A model generated the notes under the pieces. That model saw only the letters and a program-made list of their open reading frames with translations. It did not search any database and was not told where the DNA came from. The position numbers and the translations under genes are program-made. Source: Trametopsis cervina (Eukaryota; Basidiomycota; Agaricomycetes; Polyporales; Irpicaceae). Taken from it: a stretch of DNA of 64,000 nt. Positions 34,123 to 45,667 of this stretch are shown in pieces (within the stretch, counting starts at the first letter, position 1; each line of letters opens with the position of its first letter). The stretch covers positions 62,001 through 126,000 of the forward strand of contig MU278349.1 in NCBI GenBank assembly GCA_022385755.1. Reading direction: 5' to 3'.

Positions 34123-36853
34123 TGCTGCTGGTTTGCCAGAAGAAGAAACTACAGCCCAGAAGTTCATTGGTATTGCGAAGGTTGGTGCTCCGTTCCTTGC
34201 AATGCCTGAGACCATGCTCATTATCAAGGGGAATTTTCACACTCCCAACTCCAGCAAATCCTCATGGCATATGTGGTTATGCAATTGGGTGCGTGATCAT
34301 CATATGCTTGCCAAATTGCCGAAATTGATAAGTCCCCTCAGCCACCAGATTCTTTGGTAGCGGTTCAAAGCCAGCAGTCCCGCCGGTCCCGTCAGCAGTT
34401 GTTGGAGATGTACCTTCGAACGTTGCTCCTGGTATCCCAACCCCTGTTCTTGCGCAAGCATTTCCCTCATGGCCTCTGGGGATCCCCCTCTCAATGCATG
34501 TCTACCTATCCGCCTCAAACTATATCGACGCTTTTGCGAAGAAGGAGGATGATGGATTACCGCATTTCGTTTGGGAGAACATCACTTATGGGAATTGGGA
34601 TGATACGAGGACAGTTGAGTTTGATGTGAAGCTGCCTGATGTGAGTTCCGAAAGTTCTCGCAAAGCAGCTGGGATTGACATACAAAGTTCACCAGTCCGT
34701 ACAGCACAATGGATCTTTGTTCGCTGATGTTTTCCTCGCAAAAGAGGGTGCGAGTCCAAATCCCTCGAGTCCTGACTTCAACTGGGCGTCCATTCATCAT
34801 ATGAGACATCGTAAGCCCTCCTTCGCACTTATAGCAGCGTCCATTCACATCCGTCCAGCTTTGACGAAGTACCTGCCAAAGACGAAAGTGCGAAAGCAGA
34901 AAAGCTTGCTCAAAGGATCTGATGAACAGGGCGAATCTGAGGAAGAAGAGGTCAGTAACGTCGATGCAATGTACCACATGTCTCTTACATGTTCTTAGCC
35001 GCAAGCAGACATCATCTCCCACTGGCACCAGGTATGCATTAATTCAGTCGCTACTGACATCTACTCAAGAGTGGTTGTGTAGAACGTGACCTTGGCCTTG
35101 GTATCCGATAACACTGTCATTCCGGTGGCCCAGTTGGTACCTCCTGCATCTAATTGTAGGCCTTTCTCGTTTACCCCTATTTCACTGACTAAAGAACCGA
35201 CAGACGTTACCATTTTGCCTGAGCGGGATGAAACTGGCACGAAGGGTTTCTACAAACCTATCGTATTCCCTAACGAGTTCTGGCAACTGAGGTCGCAATA
35301 CATCGAGATCAATACGACGACGCCTACCCTCCCCCTTCAAGTGACTTTCCAGCCAATGAGCTATTGGAAGTTTACTGTGTTTGCTTCATTGACAGCCAGT
35401 TTCGCGGAAGCAGCAAAACAGCAGGGTTCCGCTGGATCCGCCGAGATGGACGAAATCAAGAGAATGCTGGTTGAGACCAACCCATATTTCCTGGCAATAA
35501 CCGCCTTGGTCAGCATCCTCCATGTATTGTGAGTCGCTCTCAATTTTAGTTCCACTTGCTTTTCTGAGGCGCGCGTCAGGTTCGAATTTTTGGCATTCAG
35601 CTCCGACGTTTCACATTGGCGCAAGAAGGAGGAGCTCGTAGGAGTCTCTGTTAGGTATGTGGTTCCCACTATATCCGCAGCGGAGGAACTCATGCTCTCG
35701 ACAGAACTGTACGTCATGTTGAATACTGTGGCGCTGCTTCGGTGTCTAACTCACGGAACTTTGCCAGATTGTTACCAATGTCGTAGTCCAACTCATCATC
35801 CTGCTCTATCTCATTGATAACAATGAACAAACGAGTTGGATGATTCTCATGGGGTCCGGCGTCGGAGTTCTCATTGAAGCTTGGAAGGTACGTCCAACAA
35901 GTTCGCGAACGTGCAAGTCCGAACTCACCGTGGTCTCAGATTACCAAAGCTGTCGACATCAGTATTCAGCCCTCATCTCCGGGGTCGCTGTTGCCGTACA
36001 AGATCGACATCAAAGGTCCGTTGATGTGCACTGTCTGGTCATCCTCAGCTACTCATCTCCTATGTTGTTCATTAGACAAGCATGTCCTGAGCGAGGATGA
36101 GAGGAAAACACAGGAGTAAGTATGTGCACGTAATAGGTACTCCATTCCCCTGATCTTCGCCCACAGATACGATAAGCTGGCGTTCCGATATGTGTCCTAT
36201 GTGGCCATACCGTGCTTAGCCGGGTACACTGTATACTCGCTGTTGTATGAAACGCACCGTGGATGGTACTCGTTTGTGATCTCCACACTGACGTCTTTCG
36301 TGTATATGTTTGGATTCGTGCGTACTTCACCTTTCCTATGGTGTACTCGGGGCCTCACAAACGTTTTTGACACAGGCGCAACTGGTACCACAACTAATCA
36401 TTAATTACAAGCTGAAAGTGAGCGACTCGTGACATCAGGGCGTTTCACGTGCTAATATTACGGCTTCTGTAGAGCGTGGCACACATGCCAATGAAGGCCA
36501 TGATATTTAAGACATTATCAACAGTGGTTGATGACCTCTTCGCGTATGATGGCTTTCTCGGGATAATTCAATGCGTCGCTGACTCGTGATTATAGGTTCT
36601 GTATCAAGATGCCCTTCTTGCACAGGCTTGCGTGTTTCCGGGACGATGTAGTCTTCCTTGTGTTCCTATATCAGGTATGCACGCGACTGAGCGGCCATCC
36701 GTTGTTCCGTTTGGATCTGATATATATTTGCAGCGTTGGATCTACCGTATCGATCCCAAGCGTGTCAACGAGTATGGTCAAGTGATGTCAGGTGACGCCG
36801 ATGCTGTTGCGAAGAAGGACGAGAAGGACACAGAATCCAAGAAGAATAAGTAG
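34088..36853 (+). CDS. CLPTM1: CLPTM1-family membrane protein
   Basis: CLPTM1 proteins are multi-pass ER/Golgi membrane proteins, linked to receptor retention or lipid scrambling in animals. Eighteen exons give 612 aa: 34088-34180, 34255-34292, 34349-34640, 34696-34810, 34859-34950, 34999-35031, 35083-35155, 35204-35528, 35580-35654, 35705-35708, 35768-35887, 35940-36015, 36076-36115, 36167-36317, 36376-36417, 36473-36543, 36596-36674 and 36734-36853. Family blocks: FVWENITYGNWDDTRT, DVTILPERD-like YVTILPERDETGT, FYKPIVFPNEFW, FLAFSSDVSHWR, LAFRYVSYVAIPCL, SFVYMFGFAQLVPQLIINYK, VAHMPMKAM, DDLFAFCIKMP, DDVVFLVFLYQRWIY. The tail is Lys-rich (KDEKDTESKKNK). Exon 10 is only 4 nt and is needed to keep frame. 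The second donor was set at 34293 to match phase. Confidence 0.93.
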
Positions 36854-37450
36854 ACAACCACGGTGAATCATCGTTACAGCCTTTACTAGTCCATCATAGC
36901 ATGTTGTAATACGGCCGGAGCACAATGCTACATCCGTTCATACTGTACGACATAGCGTACGCACACACAGTAGTAGTTACGTTAGACCGGGGTGCGGCAC
37001 TATAGATTTAATTGGGGCGTGTGGTTATGCAGGCGACTGCTGTGCGCATCTCTCGAAATTGGACATGTTGTGAGAGCAACGCGGAAGGAGATGGCACACA
37101 TCCTCGGGTACCGAGTCAGAGTATGCTTCCGGATAGTTCAGGTGACGACACGGCTGTATGGACGGTGTTTATTTGGAACAGCGAGGGATATCCTCGTTCT
37201 GGCAACGGTGAGGGAGATATCCATGGGTTTGGACGAGTTGAGGGGGAGCGCAGATTCATCCGGACCGGTCTTGCGCACCCGAGGCCGTGGTAAAAATTTC
37301 GACAGTTTTGTGTTCACCCTATATTGTAGTAGCCTTGATTCGGTTCGTATGTAACGACCAGCATAGGCCGCACACCGCAGCTCCTCCCATCCTGTACATC
37401 CCGTCTATCATCACGGGTGCCTTTCAATATTCGCAGATACTGTCCTTGTC
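36854..37450. other. Spacer after CLPTM1
   Basis: The 597 bp contain no supported gene, repeat or RNA. The right end should hold the promoter of the next plus-strand gene. Confidence 0.45.
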
Positions 37451-40292
37451 ATGGCTGACAAGAGCCAGCCATCGAGTTATAGCTGCAAATGTCTCAACGT
37501 ACGGATAACGTCCGCGGTGTCCCCGCCCACCAATAATTCCCCGGAGGAGGTTGCACCAAAGGGGTTCATACTAGTGTTCGCTGGCGATGACGGTATTGAT
37601 ATTGTGAGTTTTTATGTGGTTTCACAAACTTCTTTGTTCCAGAACGAGGCGGTGACGTCGGGCACATCACATAGGCGCATACCCAACTAACCCTCCGCAA
37701 CCGAGGTCCTCAAATTCAACAAACTGGGACGACTAATGGACAAAGCTATCGTATCATATCTCTGAACTGTCTTATCTGCAATATGGAGGTGTATCGCGTT
37801 TCTCAACCTGCATTACCGGACGTAGACGTCAGCGAAGGCCCTATCCTCCCTACAGATGAATGGGCTGAAAGCGACATTCTTCTGAGCACTAACGGCTGGA
37901 TTCAAGTCTCATCGAACTGCCTGGTACGTCTTCCCTGCCTTTTGGTTCTTGGAAGGGGCTCTGGGCCTACCCCATTACCTCTTGTCCAAGTTTTACAAAC
38001 AATAACAGTGACTAACGCTCTCTTCTGTCATAGGACGGAAAAGCAATCGACGAAGCTCAGAATTCTACTCTATATTCAGCACCTTTCCGTATTATTATGC
38101 CTCCATCAAGCCCCATTGAACAGGCAGAAACGCGACTTCCTAATGTGACTCCATCTGCAGCGAGTCCACAGATCCCCTCTTCGCCTCGGAGCATCCTCCC
38201 GCATATTCCAGCGCTTTTCCCACCACCGCCTTTCGCCCCATCGCATCCAGTTTACGTACATCTGTCGGGATTGGCAACTGCCCAGTCTGAGAAGCTACGG
38301 ACCGAAGCCGAAAACCAACTGAGAAAGATTTTGGACGAGAAAGTGACGGAGCTGAAGGCCACAGAAGCTACACTGAAACAGGATGTAGAGAATTTGTGGT
38401 CAATATTCAAACAAGCCGTCGAGAAGATCGGGGAAAGTAGTCCTATAGTGAAACCTATACGCCGACGAAGCAGTGCAAGGAATGGCGAAACCGGAGTAAA
38501 CGGAGTCTCCACGTCTGTCCGTGTCAGGGACTTCGTGCCCGCTGCTACTCCTCCTCCAAGGGCAGCAGTAGCCTCTTCCGCTCCGCCAGTATCCGCGCTA
38601 TCTGCGTCCCTTGCGACGTCTTCTCTCCACAATGCCATGGCATCCACCAAGCCTAATGGCTTGAATGATGGCGGACATATTCGCTCGCTGTCGGAAACGC
38701 GCGCTTCCGCTGCCCGTTCAGGCTCGCCTTCTACCGCCTCATCACGGACGTTAGGTTTGCCTATTAACGGAGAAGCAGAAATACGCGAGGCATATAGGCG
38801 CAATATGGATCAGTCGCTCGATATCGCTACCAGCTTCAAGTACATGATGGATATCGGTGCGCATGTCCAAGCCAGAGAGCCGGATGTACCAGAGACCGTA
38901 ACCGAGGAGGCCGATTCGACCGGGACATCAAGTCCACAGAGCAACGTGCCTCCACGCGGCCGCTCACCACGGGCGGGCAAGAGCGCTATCAAGAAACCTA
39001 AGACTGAGGTAGATCCGGCTGCGACCGCTGAGCAGTCTACCACTCAGCAGGAGGGTGGCGCGCAAACCGGACCAGAAACTACGACTCCCAAAGGCAAGCG
39101 GAAGGTTACGTTCGATGTCAAGCCAGATGTCGCATTCATTGCGTTGGATACACCGAAAGCGGCCAAAAACGGCGCAAAGATTGAAGGTGAGTTGTGCATG
39201 TTTCATAATCTCGTGCACTGCTCACTCTCTGCATCGTGTAGAGGCCGTTTTCGACATGGAGAATGAGAATTCCGAAGACCGAGTGGAAGTACCCGTTGAA
39301 CCGTCCCCTCTACTCTCTCAGCCAGAGATCCCAGTTTCTGAGCCCCCCCAGGCCCCTCAGGCCCCACGGCGTAATTCCCGACGAACTGCCAGCTGGTCCG
39401 GTCTTCCGTCATCATTCTCTAGTCTGCGTCCGGCGTCATTACCTCTACCTTCAGCTGTTCGTCCCCCTCGGCCGCCTGCTCTTGAGCCAGTCGATGAGCG
39501 TCCGAGGTCTCAGAATATTAGGGAATCTTTGATGTCACCCACAGTCGACGGGGAAGTCAAACGTCGAGACATTGAAGTACCTCAATCACAAGAGGAGGAA
39601 GAACAGGTCACCGATCCTCGCGAGGCGGAGATTCTCAGGCTTGTCGCGGCGAGTACACCGAGCCATAGGAGTGCCTGGAAGAAGGATTCCAGCTCTTGGA
39701 AAACGTTCGTCGCGAGACAGAAAGGCCAAACACACGGGAGATCGTTGTCTATACCTGAGGAGGACGAGAGCTCTGCCACCGACGGACCCGCTTACTACGA
39801 TGAGTCGGATGATGAAAGTGCACAGGATGATGAGCAGAGAGGTCAGTACGATATAGTATGATAACTTGATTGCAAACATGCACTGACAGCCTTCGTATCT
39901 TAGGTTCTTGGTCTAACGATGGCTCGATTGCCCGGTCTTTACCTATACCCATCGGGCCCTTAGGCTCGGGGCGGAATCCCAATGCAAACGAAACCAAGAC
40001 TAACCTTTCTGCATCTGAGTCTGCCGCCCTTCGACGTGCGTCATATGCCGCGCGTGATCAACGTAGGTCGCTGGATCCAGGGGCGCTCGACTTCACTGTT
40101 GAAGAGGATGACGACGATGAGGAAGACCAAGTAACTCACCCTGAGGAAGAAGGCCTTCCGAAGTCGATGCAACGTGCATTCAAGATATTACAGAAAGGCA
40201 GTGAAACTCCCGCTGCTGGTGAGTTCGGTGACGCTATTCTGTAGTCTACCCGCTGACGCTAGCCCTCAGGCATGTGGCGAAGTCTTGCATAA
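37451..40292 (+). CDS. Unknown large protein with Cys-x-Cys / Cys-x-x-Cys head
   Basis: I cannot name this protein. Exons 37451-37603, 37675-37923, 38034-39186, 39242-39841, 39904-40218 and 40270-40292 give 830 aa. The N-terminus carries two conserved-looking half motifs: SYSCKCLNVRI (Cys12, Cys14) and, after a 68-residue gap, LNCLICNMEVYRV (Cys83, Cys86). Together they could form one zinc site. A helical region with heptad character follows (about 230-300: EKLRTEAENQLRKIL, KQDVENLWSIFKQAVEK). The rest is disordered, Ser/Pro-rich and acidic, with many SP sites and a short conserved-looking YRRNMDQSLDIATSFKYMM segment. The last exon encodes only GMWRSLA and a stop. The Cys head plus coiled coil suggests a nuclear or signalling adaptor, but this is inference. 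Confidence 0.8.
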
Positions 40293-40815
40293 TCGACTCT
40301 ACGAACCTGGCAGTCCCGTTGGCAATACCCTAGCCCCCATCTAATATCCCAATCTGTCGATGTTGTATTGCATATCACGCGCTGTTCGAAGTATCATCGA
40401 CTCTCACCCGACCGTGCATTTTCTCAAAGCTTTCATTTCATGCTCTGTTGTGCTGTCATATGTAGTGTAATTGTTCCAAATGTTTGTTGTTGAGGGATGC
40501 ATATATGCATCCCTAATCTGTGTTAGCTGCATTAGGTTCCCTATTGTAGACCTCAGCATGTAATTTTCCCCCTTCCCCTTTCCCACACGTACTTTTCTCC
40601 CTGCGTACGAGCACGCTGTACCCATTTGTTGTAGCAGTAGTTCCGTGATGACGAATTCAACAGTTTCGTTCTCTTTCAACTGGCGCGCAGGCCACAACAT
40701 GTGACAATTGGACACAAACGGCAACTTCATTATAATACGATTAGGATACGACTGTAACTATTGTGAGAATGCGGATCTAGCAATGTCCTTCTATGTGTTC
40801 GTGTTTGGACTTTTT
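40293..40815. other. Convergent spacer
   Basis: The 523 bp separate two stop codons facing each other. A short palindromic element, atgcatatatgcat, lies at about 40498-40511. No gene is supported. Confidence 0.45.
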
Positions 40816-42341
40816 TTAATCAGTTTCGGTCTGAGGCTCGTTCCGCGCAGCGAACCGCTGCACCGAAGGATCCAACCTAGACTCGTCCTGGCTTACACCG
40901 AGGTTCTCCTCAGCAGGAGCCTCGGTGGCTTCGGCGGCGCAGCGCGAACATTCACACTTGAATCGCCATCCGCGGGCCAACTCGAACCGGCGTCGTCGTC
41001 TCGACTCATCAGCGGTCTCTTCTGGACGTTGTGTGACGTCCACATAGGACATAGTGACTTCTTCGCCCTTCTTGATGGGACGAGTGGCCACAAGGTGAAG
41101 CTCCGAGTTGCCCTTCTTGAACGAGGGCTTCGCAGACGGGTCGCAGGAGTGACCGATCTGGCAGAATTTCCGTGAGCCATCGGGCATGACGATCATTTCC
41201 TGGACATCCGGCGACTCACATATGAAGACACGATGTACAACCCGCTCCCGATTTGTCGGGCGGTACCGTGAGGCGTACGGGTTCGTTCCTGATCTTCTGG
41301 ACGTTCCTGGAAAACGGGCTGCAAATGTATCATTCAGTGACTTACAAGATACGTCATAACTGAGCAAGTTACCTTGTCGTCTCTCCCTCCCGAATACGCG
41401 ACTCCTATAGCGTTGTACGCTATCTGTGACAGCATTATCCCGTGTCTCTCGTCCGTCAAGAATTGCTCCAAGCCTGGCAAAGCGTTCGAGAAGACGCCTT
41501 GTACCACCTGTATCTCCTCATCTGGGATAGTCACGTCCACATAGCGGAGCCTCTCGAAGTGATCGCCCAGCGCATAGTCCGGGCTCCCCTTCTCAGTGTA
41601 GTTGGGCGTATCCAGCTCGGACAGGGGTTGATCGCCTTGTGTCAACTTGGCGATCTGCGAGGCCACCTGCCGGGCGGCGAACCGTGCAACGAGTAGAGAG
41701 TGAGTTTTCTTCGTCGTTTTGATGTACTGTGCAAACGCTTCTTGTCCGTTTCTGCGGGCCTTGGTATCTGGTAGTTCCCCAAATTCGGCGGGGAGAAGCG
41801 GTTCAGGCAGGAACAAGCAGCCATGTGACTGGATCTTTGACTTGGCTTGACACTCCTTCGAGCAGTATACTGCGCCCAGCAGATCGTTCTCGAGAGTGAG
41901 CGCATCGCCCTTGTGGACAAGACGCAAGCAGTGAGTGCAGTGAGTGCCGAGCTCCTGCAGATCAGCATCCAAAGCAGTGACAACCGGCTCTTCCTGGAAT
42001 TCATAGCAGAGGGTTCCAGTCAGTCAGCTTCGCAGGTAACATGATCGCTTGAATGGCATACGGTGTATATGACATCGCCAGTCTCAAAGTCCTTTTCAGC
42101 AACGAGTATCTTCTTGCTGCCTTTGTCTTGAACGGAGACATTGAATGACTTCGCGGGGAAGTAGTTGTAGTATCCTAACAGCGAATCAACGCAACCAGTC
42201 TTAGCTCCCACTCACAAGCAACGTTCACGCTAAACGGCAACGGCTCACCTGCTGCAAGATCTTGTGCCTACGAGCGGAGACAGAGCAGACGATAGAGGGT
42301 ACATGCAAAAAAGAAAGCAGTTGTATTAGAACTGAAGTCAT
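40816..42341 (-). CDS. SET5: MYND/SET-domain protein (SET5-like methyltransferase)
   Basis: Set5 relatives are protein-lysine methyltransferases; the yeast enzyme methylates histone H4. Exons 42062-42174, 41373-41993, 41220-41318 and 40816-41157 are firm. A 19-nt exon at 42249-42267 and a 9-nt first exon at 42333-42341 are my best guess, giving about 400 aa. The SET domain is split: N-SET (AEKDFETGDVIYTEEP), then an inserted MYND-like zinc finger (Cys66, Cys69, then CSKEC and HGC), a helical insert, and the C-SET core with GSGLYIVSSY, IGHSCDPSAKPSF (near 288-300) and GEEVTMSYVDV. A CECSRC post-SET cluster and an acidic/Gln tail follow. The alternative N-terminus would keep a 37-nt intron, which is too short. 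Only ~90 bp separate it from TOM20 upstream. Confidence 0.85.
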
Positions 42342-42431
42342 GGAGATATATTGACGATGATAGATGCGATCGTAAAGTGTGCGTGTGTGACGAGGTAGAG
42401 GACAACAAAAGCGGCAATAGGTAGTGGCAGC

Positions 42432-43259
42432 TTAGAGAATGATACTCTGACTACCAGGGTCCGTGAGCCGGTCCCAGTCTTGGGATGACGTCTCCGATGG
42501 TGGCCCGCTCCGTTCTGGACTTGTCTCTGCTGCTTCGTCATCCCGTGTCTGGGACGGAGACTGCTTCGCCGGCTCTACTACCGAAGGTGGCTCGGAAGGG
42601 GAAGCATCATCACTCACATCCAGGTTTGTCATTTGCACGACCAGCTGTAGATTGGTTTATTAGCTTGGACACTCAGCGTGATGTGCATTGGTATTTACCT
42701 TGAATACCTCCTCGGGCACAGACTTTTGGTAGATCATGATGAGTTCCACAGGTGAGGGATATACGCGCAGTGCCCTGAAGAAGGACAGCGCGGCAGGAAG
42801 GGCTGCTGCTGGGCCTGCGCGAAACAAAGAATAAGTTCGAGGGACGTGGCGGAAACCAAAGGCTACGTACCCTGCGCGCACAGCTGCTCGCCAATCCCGA
42901 CTTGCTCCATGAAGTACGCCTCCCTGAGCGGGCCAATCTCCGGCACCTCCTCCTGACGTATTTTGGCTACAGCAGCGCGAAGCTCCTCAACGGGCACGTT
43001 CACTTGGGCCGCCGAAGCCGAAGCCGCTTTTTGGACGCGCTTTTTCTCCTTGCCTGTATATTTTCGTCAAGAGGTTCATGTGAGCAATACGTCCGAATAT
43101 GCTCAGAGAACAAGGAGGATGATACGCACGCAACTTCTTGCGGAAGTCTGCATCGTTCCGCCGTTTATAATCGAAATAAACGGCGTACGCCAGCGCACCC
43201 GTGACGGCAGTGGCACCCGCAATCGTCAGGATGGTCGACGTTCTTGGTAGGCCAGACAT
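42432..43259 (-). CDS. TOM20: Mitochondrial import receptor TOM20
   Basis: Tom20 is the outer-membrane receptor for mitochondrial presequences. Exons 43130-43259, 42871-43053, 42699-42814 and 42432-42644 give 213 aa. An N-terminal membrane anchor (ILTIAGATAVTGALAYAVYF, about 10-29) is followed at once by YDYKRRND-like basic residues (FDYKRRNDADFRKKLRKEKK), the classic outer-membrane signal-anchor pattern. The receptor domain runs through REAYFMEQVGIGEQLCAQG, AALSFFRALRVYPSP and ELIMIYQKSVPEEVFK. The C-terminal 60 residues are acidic, Ser/Pro-rich and disordered, longer than in yeast. Start ATG at 43259. It diverges from the AAA gene. Confidence 0.95.
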
Positions 43260-43573
43260 GGTGAGAGCGAAATCGTTTGCTGGTCAGAAGGGTTGGCCAG
43301 AGAGGCAAGGGTGACGGAGCGTGTCCAACTTTGGCGCGCCTCAAATGAGCCCCGGCAACGGCCGAGTTCGAGTGCATGCTTTCGTGATTCGCGCTTCGTC
43401 ACGACCTGCGCGGGCGTCTGTATCACGAGGGTAACTCAATCACTCAGTTGGGAGGGACGGCCACGCTGTGGCCGATAATATAGGAGGTCCGCAGTCTCTC
43501 AAAGGTCTGCTTTATACTACCACGGTACCCCTCTATAATGTGGCAACTAGAAGCTGAACTCACGCTAGGAACC
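43260..43573. promoter_or_regulatory. Divergent TOM20 / AAA ATPase promoter
   Basis: The 314 bp separate outward-facing start codons. A TATAA-like sequence (ctctataatg, 43531-43540) overlaps an in-frame upstream ATG of the AAA gene and could instead be its TATA element. A GGCGCGCC palindrome lies near 43331. Confidence 0.45.
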
Positions 43574-45667
43574 ATGAAACCTCGCGACGACGATTTGTTT
43601 GTGGTCGTCCCTACGCCGGAAGCCTCTCCCGCCACAGGCGGTAGTAGTCGTCCGGCGGGCAAGGATCCTCTGTACGCACCCTGGGGCGAGCAAAGTATGT
43701 GACGGCTCCGTCTACTTGTACTTGCAGCAATTCATAATATGTGTTCATTTAGCTTCCGCACTGTCCCTCGACCCCGGAAGCTTCTTGTATGTAACCTATG
43801 CAGCCGTTCACTGTATAAGTACATCTTCTAACTATGCCGTGCACAGTGCGAGAAGGCTGCGGGAGACGTATCCGAAACACTCAGTGACGCAGTTCAGCTA
43901 TGTGAACGTCTTAGGTTTCCCAGGCGTGTACGTCCAACCGATATCGCCACCCGAGATCATCTCCTCTCTCATCTTCCTCGCGACTGGGAGGAGCGGGCAA
44001 GGGCCTGGTGGAGGATTGCTGATCGATGATGTCAAGTTCGGAGCATTCAGAGTTGCTTGGGACGTGAGCATGTTTCGGTTATAATCCATACGATAGGGTA
44101 TGTCGGCTAACGGGGTACGTTGTCCAACAGAAATATGACTTCATCCTCTATAGCATCAAGGTATGTGTGACCCGCCGGATCTACCAACTCGAGAACTAAA
44201 GAAGGTGCTGCATATAGTATCTCTACCCTAGCTGGGAGATGGCTACGCAATACCTCCTGCACGAGGGCAGTGATCAACCCGCCCGCGCCCTCATTGCGAA
44301 GGCGGGGATATGGGGCAATGATCTCCACGAGGAGATCTACGTATTTGACTCTGGGTTCTGGTTCAAAGATCACAGTCTCTGGGTTGAGGCTCAAAAGGCA
44401 AACTGGGACGATGTTATCTTGAAAGACGAGTTTAAGAACAATCTGAAGAAGGACGTTTTCGGCTTCTTCGAGTCAGAAGAGCTGTATAGGAGTCTAGGGA
44501 TACCGTGGAAGGTGTGTGGACTGCACATATCATCAGCCCCTCCGTAGTGATACTCAACTGATCGTCGTAGAGGGGTATCATTATGCACGGCCCGCCTGGT
44601 ATGTGTCATTCGCTACGATAGATTGCTGTTGTATACCGATACGCGACTAATACACTTAACAGGAAACGGCAAGACCATCAGTATGAAGGCCATCATGAAA
44701 TATTCCGACCAGAAGGGCTATTACCCCCTCTACGTCAAGTCTTTCCGCAGTTATAAGGGTGAAGAGGGTGCTATGGCGGACGTGTTCGAGAAGGCCAGAC
44801 AAGTCGCTCCTTGCGTGCTCATCCTGGAGGACCTAGATTCCTTGATTAATGATCGCAACCGGTCGTTCTTCTTGAACCAGCTGGATGGGCTGGAGGGCAA
44901 TGACGGCCTTCTTGTGATAGGTACCACCAACCATCTTGAGCGCATTGACCCCGCTCTCAGCACTCGCCCGAGTCGATTCGACCGCAAGTTGTGCGTACCG
45001 CAGGTCGTTATTCCTGGGTTTGCGCTGAATTCTCGTCCCCCAGCTTGTTCGATAACCCCGACGCAGTCGAGCGGAAGTTGTATGCTCAGTATTGGCAGAA
45101 CAAGTTGAAGTCGAACGAGAGCATCGCCTTCCCAGATCCTCTTGTAGACGAAATCGCGGAGCTCACCGACGAGTTCAGCTTCGCTTACCTAAAGGAAGCC
45201 TTGTAAGTGGGCTCTTGACAGTTCGTCCCGGCTCCATGGTACTGGGACTGATTCAACATAACCTCTCTCCTAGCGTATCCACGCTTGTCGTTCTTGCCAC
45301 TGAAGAAGACAAGCACGGCAAGCAATCGTTCGAGGACGCGATTAAGGAGCAGATAAAGAACCTGCGCAAGCAGCTGGACAGCACCAAACCGTCCGATGCG
45401 ACTGGTCAAGAGGTGGATGTACCCGGCGCGTGGAGGCAATATGCACCTGTTCCAGGTAGCATGGCCAACGACCTGAGGCGCGTCGACAGTCGTCTTGCCA
45501 ACCAGACCAGGATCTGGGACGCGGGGAGTGCGGAGCCGAGGCACGGTATGCATATGCCCGGAGAGCTGCCTGCGCTCAATGGGCGCTCCGCTGAAGGGCG
45601 AGATGGGAGGGATATGAGATCTGTGGCCGGTGCTGCTGCGAGGCTTGGTCGTTCTTTCATTTTCTGA
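43574..45667 (+). CDS. AAA-family ATPase
   Basis: Exons 43574-43694, 43753-43786, 43847-44063, 44131-44160, 44218-44511, 44571-44598, 44663-44990, 45044-45202 and 45274-45667 give 534 aa. An uncharacterised N-terminal domain of ~230 residues (GFPGVYVQPISPPEI, GAFRVAWDKYDFILYSIK) precedes one AAA module: Walker A HGPPGNGKT (238-246), Walker B VLILEDLD (293-300), TNHLERIDPAL as sensor 1, and RPSRFDRKF with the arginine finger. The C-terminal ~110 residues are Arg-rich and disordered. The overall layout resembles fungal stand-alone AAA proteins related to the Bcs1/Vps4 group; the substrate is unknown. An in-frame ATG at 43538 would add 12 residues, but 43574 has the better context (aaccATGa). 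Confidence 0.88.

Noticed and set aside
41334..41367. Apparent start of a separate protein over the SET5 C-terminal half
   Set aside because: The frame is produced by reading through an intron; the spliced SET core needs the frame that begins after the CAG at 41319-41320.
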